DNA of 64,000 bases, from the NCBI GenBank assembly GCA_019279435.1, contig JAAALK010000289.1:8314342-8378341 (forward strand). The letters run 5' to 3'. Of the stretch, positions 21,412 through 30,478 are shown one piece after another (the stretch's first letter is position 1; each line of letters begins with the position of its first letter). The notes beneath the pieces were generated by a model. That model was not told the DNA's origin. It was given only the letters and a program-made list of their open reading frames with translations, and did not search any database. The position numbers and the translations under genes were made by a program. The DNA is from Zizania palustris (Eukaryota > Streptophyta > Magnoliopsida > Poales > Poaceae).

Positions 21412-22259
21412 ATGCGCGAGAAGAAAGCCGAGGATGAGCACGACACTATTTTTGAAGAAATCTGCCCTCGACCAACTACAAGACAAGTATGGAGGATGAA
21501 GCTGGTTGAGATGTCCAACCCGGCTCCTAGTCTGAGCGACGACGACGACATGCTCGATGATGACTATTCGCCTATCTCTGAGGGGCCTGCACCCCAGGCG
21601 ATGGAAATCAACATCGTCACATTGCCCGCCGAGTTTTCCCTGCCACAGGATGAGGCTGAGGTCACTCAATTGAACCTCGGCCCGCGCAACGCTATTTTTG
21701 AGAAGCCTGAGGACTCGGCTCGCCATCTGAAGCCTCTCTACGTCAGAGGTCACATTGACGGAAAGCTGATTTCCAGGATGCTTGTTGACGGTGGTGCCAC
21801 TGTTAACCTAATGCCTTACTCACTATTGAAGAAGCTTGGCAGGGATGAGGATGATTTGAAGAAGACCAACTTGATGCTCAATGGCTTCAACGGTGAGAGT
21901 TCTGAGGCCAAGGACGTGCTCTCCATGGAGTTGACAATGGGTAACAAGACGTTGCCAACAACATTTTTCATCGTCGATGTACAAGTTAACTACAGCATGC
22001 TGCTTGGGTGTGACTGGATTCATGGAAATTGCTGCATTCCTTCTACTCTGCACTAGTGCCTAATTCAGTGGGACGACGATGAGGTAGAAGTCATTCTTGT
22101 AGACACTTCAGCCCAAGTAGCATTGGCCGATGTGTTAGTTGACGCCGTTCACAACAAGGTAGAGTGTCTGTCAGGTAGAGATCTTTCGGATTACAATTTT
22201 GTTAGCGTGTCCGGAGGACGTTTTGTACCAGTGTCTATAAAGCCGGCTGGTGTAGCATG
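21412..22259 (+). pseudogene. Element B protease relic
   Basis: The retroviral-type aspartic protease that would cleave the polyprotein. The ORF to 22056 contains the active-site block RMLVDGGATVNLMPYSLLKK (Asp-Gly-Gly), then NLMLNGFNGESSEAKDVLS and LLGCDWIHGNCCIPSTLH, in the expected order. An acidic N-terminal part (SDDDDMLDDDY) links it to gag. A TAG ends it at the position of a Gln in the usual STLHQ. The frame continues to about 22259 with KVECLSGRDLSDYNF and FVPVSIKPAG, the linker to RT. Confidence 0.85.
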
Positions 22260-23419
22260 ACTATTTTTGTATTAGTAGTCATGTCTAGCAAGAGTAATCT
22301 AGATTGGCTAAAGTCTCGTGTAGAGCAGTATCAGTCTAATAAAGACGGTATTGTCGAGGCCATCGAGGACTTTAGCGAAGTCGAGAAATTAGGACAAGGT
22401 TTTGCGTCGGCTGGTCCCTTAGAAGAAGTTGACATAGGTTATGGTAGCATCCCGAGGCTGACTTTTGTAAACCAACATTTATAGCCTCATGAAAAGGCCG
22501 AAGTAATAAAGTTGCTTCGGTCATATGTTGATTGTTTCGCATGGGAGTATAGCGAGATGTCGGGACTAAGTCGTGAGCTCGTGGGGCATCGTCTACCTAT
22601 CAATTCCGGATTTAGGCCTTATAAACAGCCTAAACAGCCTCCTCGTCGCTTTAACTCGGACGTCTATGACCGAGTTAAAGAAGAAGTAGAGCGACTTCTC
22701 AAAGCTAGATTTATTAGGCCATGCAGGTACGCAGAATGGGTCGCTAACATTGTTCCTGTAGAGAAGAAAGGGAGCGGCAAGATACGAGTATGTATTGATT
22801 TCAGGGATCTGAATAAGGCCACTCCGAAGGACAAGTATCCGATGCCGATAGACGACATGCTAATCAATGATGCTTCAGGACACAAGGTACTAAGTTTTCT
22901 TAATGGAAATCTGGTTATAATCAATTCTTTATGGCCGAAGAGGACGTCTACAAGGCTGCCTTTCGATGCCCTGGTTTTGTCGGTTTATTCGAGTGGGTCG
23001 TTATGACTTTTGGTTTGAAAAATGCTAGCGCCACATATCAGTGTGCTATGAACTTGATCTTTCATGACTTGCTAGGAGTTATGTTAGAAGTTTACATTGA
23101 TGATGTCATAGTCAAATCAGACGCAATTGGAAACCATTTAGCCGATTTGAAAGTTGCTTTTGATAGGATGCGACAGTATCGTTTAAAAATGAACATACTC
23201 AAATGTGCTTTTGGCGTGTCAGCGGGTAAGTTTTTAGGTTTCATGATTCATGAAAGAGGCATAGAGATTGATCCTAAGAGGCTTGAGAAGATTAGAAATC
23301 TTACGACGCTGACATGTAAAAAAGATGTCCAGAAGTTGCTAGGCAAGATGAATTATCTGTGTCGCTTTATATCTAACTTGTCTGGAAGATTGACGCCTTT
23401 GTCCCCATACTCTGGCTAA
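22257..23419 (+). pseudogene. Element B reverse transcriptase relic
   Basis: RNA-dependent DNA polymerase of the element. An N-terminal helix region (22257-22484) precedes the RT fold. The ORF at 22512-23006 has DCFAWEYSEMSGLSRELV, then ARFIRPCRYAEWVANIVPV, IRVCIDFRDLNKATPKDKYP and the finger/palm start. A frameshift near 22925 (around the lost SGYNQI-type block) moves to the ORF 22931-23419 with VVMTFGLKNASATYQCAMN, the intact catalytic box VYIDDVIVKS and the thumb GKFLGFMIHERGIEIDP. A stop after GRLTPLSPYSG precedes RNase H. The catalytic Asp pair is intact, but the frame break and stops (for example after NQHL) silence it. Confidence 0.9.
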
Positions 23420-24325
23420 AGAACGAGGCCGAGTTCACTTGGGGGGAAAGCTAGCAAAGCGCGTTTGAGAAAATCAATGAGTGCTTTTCATTGTCGCCTG
23501 TGGTAAGAGCACCCCAAGCTGGGATTCCATTTTGACTGTACATTGCTGCTGAAGATAGCATGATCCGGGCCGTGCTAACCTAGGAGGTGGAAGGAAAAGA
23601 GTACATCATCACATTCTTGAGCCGCCGCCTGCTGGACGCCGAGACCAGGTACGTGTTTGTGGAATGTTTGTGTTTATCACTTTACTACGCGTGCACCAAA
23701 TTGCACCACTATCTTCTCCCTACTACATGTGTTGTTGTTTGCCAAACCGATGTTATAAAACACATGTTGCAAAAGACGATTCTAAGTGGAAGAATTGGAA
23801 AGTGGGATTACACTTTGATCGAATATGATTTGGCCTATGAACCCCTAAGAGCCATGAATGGTTAGATCGTAGCCAACTTTATAGTTGATCGCCACATAGA
23901 CGTCAATTGGAGCGATAGTATTGCTTTGATTGAAGTAATGCCGTGGAAACATTACTTTGATTGTTCAGCTTGCAAAAATGGACGAGGTATTGGAGTGGTC
24001 CTCATATCACCTAGCGGAGCGCACTTTGAAACCTCGGCTCGCTTAGAATTTCCCTCTACCAACAACCAAGTTGAATACGAGGTTTTACTGCTAGGGCTTG
24101 AATTGTTAGATTCCATGGGAGTTAAACATGTTCATACGCATGGTGATTCCCTGTTTGTAGTACAACAAGTGCTTAAGAGTGCTCAATGTTTTAATGGCTT
24201 GCTAAACAGCTACATGGATAAGTGCTAGGACATAGTTGCTACTTTTGATGACTTCAAAATTTCTCATGTGTCAAGAGAGGCCAATTCGGTTGCAAATGAT
24301 TTGGCTCAGCAAGCATCTCGTTAAT
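23420..24325 (+). pseudogene. Element B dual RNase H relic
   Basis: The first, ordinary gypsy RNase H covers ITFLSRRLLDAETRYVFVEC and the YACTKLHHYLLPTTCVVVC block, ending near GRIGKWDYTLIEYDLAYEP. After a stop at 23863-23865, a second RNase H of the plant/archaeal type follows: HYFDCSACKNGRGIGVVLIS, NNQVEYEVLLLGLELLDSMG and THGDSLFVVQQVL. The Glu and the Asp of GDS are visible; the first Asp is in YFDCS. The dual arrangement is known for the Tat lineage. A stop (24226-24228) and a change of frame break the last helix (VANDLAQQAS). Overlapping ORFs on both strands in 24271-24732 are shadows. Confidence 0.85.
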
Positions 24326-24732
24326 AAGTCAGGAGAGGAAAATTTTCTATACAGGAGAAGTCGATGTTTGGTCTCACTGCCGAAGCTAGTGACTTCGGAC
24401 TGGCGCACCCTCTGGGTCAGACCCCTCCGGCTACTGGAGACTACCGCGCGCCAAGGTCCCGAGACCGGAGTGCGCCGCCCACCGAAGAGTCTGGCACGCC
24501 GGAGCCCACGAGCAGGAGTCCCCGGGACAACGAGGGCTTCTTGGAGTCCGGACCCTCCAGCAGGAGGCTTCGGCCTGGTGCGCTCCGCATGGCCAGTCCA
24601 GCCAGGCTTCGGTGGAAGCAGGAAGGGCTCGAGGGGCACCCCGAAATCAGTAGCCTAGATACTTTTTCAGGGAGTGAGCTAGCGAAACCCTCCAAAGCCC
24701 ATAAGGGCGATTGGAGAATTCAAATCGTCTAG
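24326..24732 (+). other. Element B spacer between RNase H and integrase
   Basis: A GC-rich stretch with many CTTCGG/CCGGAG motifs. Open in several frames but with low-complexity Pro/Arg/Gly content and no recognisable domain. It ends in GDWRIQIV, the usual lead-in to the integrase of this group. Confidence 0.5.
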
Positions 24733-24870
24733 TATTTGAGAGACCCTAGCCAAAGGGTTGATCGGAAGGTTCGGCGACAAGCGTTTAAATTTGTGTTGAT
24801 AGACGACACATTGTATCACCGAACCATCGATGGAGTACTGTTAAAGTGTCTAGACCATGAATGATCCTAG
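24733..24870 (+). pseudogene. Element B integrase, N-terminal piece left of element C
   Basis: In frame with the preceding linker: YLRDPSQRVDRKVRRQAFKF, then VLIDDTLYHRTIDGVLLKCL, the usual lead to the HHCC zinc finger. TAG and TGA stops lie within it. Element C interrupts right after this piece at the target duplication GTGGC. Confidence 0.8.
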
Positions 24871-24875
24871 GTGGC

Positions 24876-25360
24876 AGTTGGCGCAAAAGATTGTGCCAAC
24901 AGGTTCTCTGTAATCAAGAACAAACAAACAGTGTGCTCATGTTTAAGAACTTACTCGAGCCTCTGTACTGGATAATAACTCAAGTAGTCCGAATCTGTGT
25001 ATTAAATGGTCAGAGCTCTCTTTTTACAGGGTAGAGAGGGGGTATTTATAGGCAAAAACGTCTAAGGAAAAGACCTAATTACCCCTAGATTACAACCGAC
25101 ATAGCGGAACTGTTCAGTACACGGAGGAATGTTAAATAAGGTAAACCCCCCAATAAGGATGGATAAGCCAAACATCTTATCAATCTTGTCGCCCTGCTTC
25201 GGATCCTCCATATCCCGCGGAGGGTTCCTCAGGACTTCATATCGAGGCACCCTTCGGCTCGACGCCTCCACCTTCGAACAAGAGCCCACCAGCTCCGAAG
25301 CTTAAGGAGTCATTGAGTTATTGATCTCTAAGTCTTCCAAGTGAAGCAATTCCCCCAACA
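24876..25360 (-). repeat. Element C 3' LTR
   Basis: In element orientation it starts TGTTGGGGGAATTGC and ends TTTTGCGCCAACT next to the duplication. TATAAATA is at 25043-25050. The purine-rich tract GAGGGGCTAC adjoins it on the internal side. Confidence 0.9.
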
Positions 25361-25849
25361 GTAGCCCCTCGATTACGCCTCTCCGTATTTAACCTGTACA
25401 GAAGGAAGGCAGTATACAGAAGGAATATTTTCATATTCGGAGACTTAGAGAGAATTTGAACACATTATAGCTCTTCGGAGGATTTCAGATCCATGGAGCT
25501 TGGACTCCCTCTCCAGGCTTCCTACGCAGTGGGAACATATCGTAGGAAGGAAAACCGCTTCAAAGTGCGAACGTCGTGAGGAAAACACTTGATTATAGCC
25601 GTTACAGCACAAGTAGCCATTACGCCCAGTAAAATGTAACGGTTGATTTTTACGGCGGTTACACACCGTTCCACTTTCTGGACCCACCTGCCAGCGGTGG
25701 AAGCCGAACCTGCGATGTGAATGCAATCGAAGTGTAGTAATCGGTGAGTGGTTATAAAAGTGAAAACAGAAGTTACTCGAAACTTTTTACCGTACTTAGC
25801 ACTCGTGATTCACTTTCCTCAACCTCCAATCTCTCAACCTTCCGAGCAA
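25361..25849 (+). promoter_or_regulatory. Promoter and 5' UTR of the antisense gene
   Basis: This is the interval between the 3' LTR of C and the antisense start codon. TATAAAA at 25753-25759 lies about 97 bp before the ATG, followed by a C/T-rich leader (CACTTTCCTCAACCTCC). The start context is GCAAATGGCG. The reading frame is open back to 25748 but starts inside the TATA region, so ATG 25850 is preferred. Confidence 0.6.
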
Positions 25850-26744
25850 ATGGCGAGAACCAGCCACACTGTCCCGGTGGCGGCAAGTAGTCTGGTGCAG
25901 AGGCAGGCGTGGGCAGCCTCGGCGGTGGCGGCAATGGCGGGGACTTTGGGCGGCCCCTGGCCTAAGAACCCTCGGGAGCTCCGCCCGCCTTCCAAGAAGA
26001 AGATTTCCCAGAGCTTCCTTATCGGTCAATCTACGAGCACCGCCGAATCCATTGAGGAGGCCGTGGAAGGGAAACTGGGAGCTGGGCTGAGGACTCGGGT
26101 CCTAGGATCAGAATCGACCCCAAGGCCGCGAAGTGGAGAAGTGGTAGTCTTCGAGGCGTTCTTCGAAGCCGGCTTGGGGCTTCCAGCCATAGACTTTTTG
26201 GCGGAGGTACTGGACCTGTTTCATATTACATTACCTCAGTTGTCCCCCAACGCCGTTGCCCGCCTTGCTATCTTTGAGTGGGCGCTCCGGATCGAAGGGT
26301 GCGAAGGACGCTCGGAGATCTTCGCCGCAACTCACGAGGCCATCTGCCAGCCGAAGCCACAGGATGGGCCCGGGGATTCCAAGGTGATAACGGCCTTCGG
26401 CAGTGTCAACTTCCAGTTGCGTAGGGAGCACGCCCTACACTTCCCTGCAAAGGCCATCAACGATCGATGGTATACCAACTGGATTCTTTGGTTGTTCTAC
26501 GCCGAAGTCGGAGAGGACTCCCCCCTCGCAGGGCCTCTCCAGGAGATTTGGTTCCGGAAGGAGGCGGAGGTTTCTCCGAACCCTAGCCTGCTTTCCACGA
26601 GGCTAGGGATGTTGACTTCGGTGGCTCGTCGCATGAGCATGCGTGACTTGGCCGAAGAGTTCATTGCCCTTCGGATTCCACCTCTCGAAGCCAACTGGCC
26701 AATAGTGTTCCAACAAGCCTCGGAGGGTGATCTCCGAACCCTAG

Positions 26745-26822
26745 GTAAGACTTCAATTCCTGCATTACTGCATTTAGATGATAAGAATAACATACTTATG
26801 ACGTGTTACCCCTTTTCTTCAG
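26745..26822 (+). other. Intron 1 of antisense gene (in-frame, no stop)
   Basis: 78 bp, CTAG|GTAAGA ... TTTTCTTCAG|CGG. It contains no stop in the host frame, so a retained intron adds 26 residues without changing frame. Confidence 0.65.
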
Positions 26823-27482
26823 CGGCTTCTTTGGCATTGGCTCCGGAGGACATAGCTCGGGCCACCGATCGGGTCCTCGGAGCTCCCTTAGTGGCTGAAA
26901 AGCAGTGAAGGCTGGAGCTAGTGGGGAGCTGGGAACGCTCCAATAGAGTGTGGGGAGCTCTCGGGATGGAGCCCCCGCCTCTTCCCGACTTTGCCATGAC
27001 TGGAGCAGCTGCCCGAAAGCAGAAAGCAACTGCTGAACCGCCCAAGAGAGCCAGCAAGCCACCATCTAAGAAGAAGAAGGTGGCAAAGATCCCTTCGCAG
27101 CTAACCCCTGCTTCGTCGGCTTCGTCCCTGGACGCCCGGAGCTCAGCCTCCGAGGAGCCCGAGGGCTCCGACGTCCAGTTAGCGTCGAGCCTCGAGAATT
27201 ACCTCCTGGAGGACGATGAAGATATAGGGGAAGTCCCAGCCGGAACCTTTGATCAGGAGGATGCGGAGGTAGACCCAACGCACGCCTCCGTGCCCACCAT
27301 CGTAAATCTAGACTCGGACACTACCACCCCCAACAAACCCATAACTTAAGTGGTCACGGCGGGAGTCGCAGCTCCGGCGGGAAACATGGTGGAGAGGGCT
27401 TCGGGAGACGACTTCGAGGATATCCTTCAGTTGTACGAAGTTCTGGAGGATCCGACGATCTTGCCTCACGGGGCCTCCGAAG

Positions 27483-27560
27483 GTACGTCTTGACTCCCCT
27501 ACTTTAGTTGATACCTACAACAATCTTTGTAAATACTTATCAAATTTCTTGACAAGATAG
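27483..27560 (+). other. Intron 2 of antisense gene
   Basis: 78 bp, GAAG|GTACGT ... AAGATAG|GTACC. It contains an in-frame TGA just after the donor, so retention would truncate the product. Removing it restores the same frame. Confidence 0.6.
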
Positions 27561-28106
27561 GTACCTCGAAAGGTGACGAAGCCCCGGCTGCACCCGAAGT
27601 CCCCATATCTTCGGGGGTCGTGGCCCAGGTTGATCCTCCTGCTCCTTCGGACGCTCCATGCCTGCTGGCGGAAGTCGTGCCCACCGGAGCGGATTCGGTA
27701 ACTGAGGTCGCCCCCCTCTGTAGCGGCTCCGGCGACCGAGGTCACCCCTGTGGACGCGGCTCTGGTCGAAGGGGTAGCCGCTGAAGAAAGGGCCACTTCT
27801 GCTTCAGCCGCTGCGCCTGCCTTCGTGCCGGTGAGGGGCAAAAGCATGGCTAGCCTCGGCCTTCCCCCCGGCCTTGCGACGACCTCGGTCAGCAACTCGG
27901 AGGAGGAGGCCACGGCAGACGACCGCCAAGCTTCGTCTTGGCTTCCTCTACTGGCTACGTTCCTAGAGCACCGGGTAGGCCTTTGAGCGCTCCTGGAGCC
28001 CCTAGGAGAGAAGAGCCAGGACATCGCCAATTCAGACTTGGTCTCTGTTTTGAGCGAAGCTAGGGCTCCGACGCTGAACATGGCCCTCGAAAGGGCTTCC
28101 CTATAG

Positions 28107-28183
28107 GTATGAAGAGCACCATAGCTAATTCGAATCAATGATTATAAATACTTTAGTACTTACTTGTTCTTTTTTCTTTGCAG
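28107..28183 (+). other. Intron 3 of antisense gene
   Basis: 77 bp, TATAG|GTATGA ... TTTTTCTTTGCAG|CAATTTG. It has a strong pyrimidine tract and joins the Ala/Glu-rich part to the coiled coil. Confidence 0.65.
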
Positions 28184-29165
28184 CAATTTGTCCTTGCTAG
28201 AGCGGCAGCGACTTCCAACGAGGTCGAAACTAATCGGCTCAAAAGGAAGGTTACCACCCTCCAAACTGCCCTCAACGACTCCAACGAAAGATCCCTTAGG
28301 TTGGAGGAGGAAGCCTTAGCGTAACGGAGGGCTAGGGCTATGGCCGATGAAGCTCTCCGAACGGCGAGGGAAGACAACGACGCGCTCCGCATTTCGGCCG
28401 AAGAGGTTGAAGCCGAACGCGTAGTTCTTCGGGCGGAGGTTGAAAGACTTCGTCAATCGGCGGCCACTTCGAGGACCCAGCTGGTGGAGCTCCAAGGAGC
28501 TCTTAACTAAGTGATGGCCCAGAAGAGTTCTTTAATGCTCTAGGTGGCCGAGGTGTCTGCTAGTGCTGCGGGGCTGGAGGCAACGGAGAAGAAGAATGCT
28601 AGTGCGGTAGAACGTACCTTGGACGCCCTTCAGGGTACCTTGGAATACTTCGGCACTATGTGCCCTTCGTCTTCTGCGGCAGCCAGCGAACCCCTCGATC
28701 GGAAGCTGAAGAGGATCCAAGTGGCAGCGTCGCTGATGATGAACTCCGGCGTCCGGTACGGAGAGATCTCTGGGCAGTGCGTCGGCGTCGGAGTTCTTAA
28801 CCACCTCGAGTCCCTTCAGATCCCCCTCTGCTCAGTCGGGGGTTCGATCCCTGGAAGCTTCGCCTCCGAAGACCTGCTGCACCCTTCTTCGGATGTGGCT
28901 TTGGCCTGGGAAGCCTTCCGGTCAACTTGGAAGTCAGACCATAAGGCTGCGGCCAAAGCTTGGATTGACGAGGCCCGTCGACAGAAGCAGGCGCAAACAA
29001 AGACACCACTTCCTACGTCACCGGCTCCGACAATCCCTGCTCCACCAACCGACCCGCAGGTCTAGCTCTTAGGGCCATCATGTATGCAAACTGTTGTAAA
29101 GCCCCTTTTAATTAATGAAAAAGTTATAATCGAGAAGCTCGTTTGGGTGTCCTGCTTTCTTTTTT

Positions 29166-29506
29166 AGGTTTTGTCATGCCCTTCGAACATTGACCTCGAA
29201 ATACTGGAGTTTACCGAAGGGCTCCAGAAGGAGTGGGCAAGCCTCGAGAGCTTGAGGCCCTACCGCCGATCTCGCTTTTTTGTTCCTCTTGGAGACAAAG
29301 GGGAGATACTTCATGAAGTTTTTCACGAGGTCCTAGCGTATATCAAGGAAGAGGAGAAAGAGAAGGCATCCTCGTCTTCCGAACACATGAATTGGTCTGA
29401 CTCGGAGTATCAGGTCGAGGACCCTACGAAGGTTAATTTTGAAAGGCTTCTGACCTGGGCCGAGCTCCAAGAGGAGCAAAAGAAACTACGAGCCTTGAAG
29501 AAGTAG
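29166..29506 (+). CDS. Small ORF after the antisense gene, possible extra exon
   Basis: An open frame of about 111 codons follows a pyrimidine tract TTTCTTTTTTAG. It has NIDLEILEFTEGLQKEWASL, YRRSRFFVPLGDKGEILHEV and a charged C-terminus QEEQKKLRALKK. It may be a last exon reached by splicing out the stop of the previous exon, or a separate small gene. I do not recognise it. An A-rich tract near 29111 (AATTAATGAAAAAG) between the two could be a poly(A) signal for the shorter form. Confidence 0.4.
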
Positions 29507-29944
29507 AGAGGTGTGCGGACGAAGAGGACTAAACCAACAGCTTCGAGCTCCGAAGGACAGAGTAGCCGGAGGGGTAGCTCCAGAGGTCGACAGGGTCTTC
29601 GATTTTTCCTAGGCTTGGACCAAAACTTCTCCTGATGTATAAGTACGACGGATTAATGTGAATCCTTCCGAAAGTATTTTGCTTGCTTTTTACCCTCCTA
29701 CCCCTCCTTGTGGGTGGGTGATCATTTGTTGTGCAAAGGATTCGCCGGACACAATGATACGTCGGATTACACTTAATATTCGTACTTTACCTTTTTAGAG
29801 GCTTCTTGTAACATACTCTCTTATAATTACCACGTAAATTTCGAAGTTAGATCTGTCCCTTAGGACTTTGTTTTCATTTTTTCATTTTTTTATTTTTTGA
29901 ATTGTCTCGTTAGCCTGGGCCTCGAAACTTTATTACTTGGTCAC
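29507..29944. other. Non-coding stretch of element C between convergent genes
   Basis: No ORF with coding character on either strand. The middle is A/T-rich with T runs (29875-29900). It lies between the end of the antisense gene and the tandem array, where both transcripts would end. Confidence 0.5.
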
Positions 29945-30292
29945 CTTCGACTCTTTTACAGATGCTTCGAACCCGTAGGCCTGAAATCTGTTCCTTTTTA
30001 AAGTCCTTGGACTCTTCTATGGATCCTAACAAGCCGTAGCCTAGAATCCGTAGGCTGGCCACCTTCGGCTCTTTTACAGATACATCAAACCCGGAGGCCG
30101 GAAATCTGTTCGTTTAAAGTCCTTAGACTCTTCTACAGATCCTAACAAGCCAGAGCCTGGAATCCGTAGGCTGGCCACCTTCGGCTCTTTTACAGATACT
30201 TCGAACCCGGAGGCCGGAAATCTGTTCGTTTAAAGTCCTTAGACTCTTCTACGGATCCTAACAAGCCAGAGCCAGGAATCTGTAGGCTGGCA
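29945..30292. repeat. Three ~116-bp tandem repeats between the convergent genes of C
   Basis: Units start at 29945, 30063 and 30179 with CTTCGACTC/CTTCGGCTCTTTTACAGAT, and each runs through GGAAATCTGTTC, TCCTTAGACTCTTCTAC and GATCCTAACAAGCC. The last two units are most alike. The unit repeats the word for ATCTGT in direct and modified form. Confidence 0.9.
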
Positions 30293-30478
30293 GCGGAGTC
30301 CTCGAACCCATGGTTCACAGACTCCTGCCCGGGTCTTGGGAAAGATGCTTGCCTCTGCAAGCATCTCTGTCCTCCTGATGCATCCATCCGAAGTAAGGGA
30401 TACTCGAAGAGTAAACAAAATTCGACCCCCCGCTTTTATTTAGAAAAGGAAGTTTTTACAAGTGATTACAAGGAGCCC
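30293..30478. other. Spacer between the tandem array and pol end of C
   Basis: No gene. A short minus-strand ORF here (30190-30387) overlaps the array and has no coding features. The pol stop of C is at 30479-30481. Confidence 0.4.

Larger units (their letters stand above)
25850..29065 (+). pseudogene. Spliced antisense gene of element C (gypsy-type 'transposase' domain, coiled coil)
   Basis: Four exons are inferred: 25850-26744, 26823-27482, 27561-28106 and 28184-29065. The introns are 78, 78 and 77 bp, with GT donors (GTAAGA, GTACGT, GTATGA) and AG acceptors after pyrimidine tracts. Exon 1 encodes FEAFFEAGLGLPAIDFLAEV, LSPNAVARLAIFEWALRIEG and RRMSMRDLAEEFIALRIPPL. From memory this resembles the 'putative gypsy type transposon' domain of plant retroelement proteins. 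Exon 2 has a basic KPPSKKKKVAK tract, a likely nuclear signal, then acidic Ser-rich sequence. Exon 4 is heptad-rich coiled coil (NRLKRKVTTLQTALND), ending in KTPLPTSPAPTIPAPPTDPQ. Breaks: TGA 26906, TAA after NKPIT, a one-base frameshift near 27720 in a C run, and stops near 27984, 28104, 28322, 28508 and 28541. Its role is unknown. Confidence 0.7.

Noticed and set aside
24271..24732. Four overlapping ORFs between RNase H and integrase of B
   Set aside because: GC-rich spacer open in several frames on both strands; no domain recognised.
29945..30292. CRISPR-like array
   Set aside because: Adjacent long repeats without spacers, in a plant retroelement.
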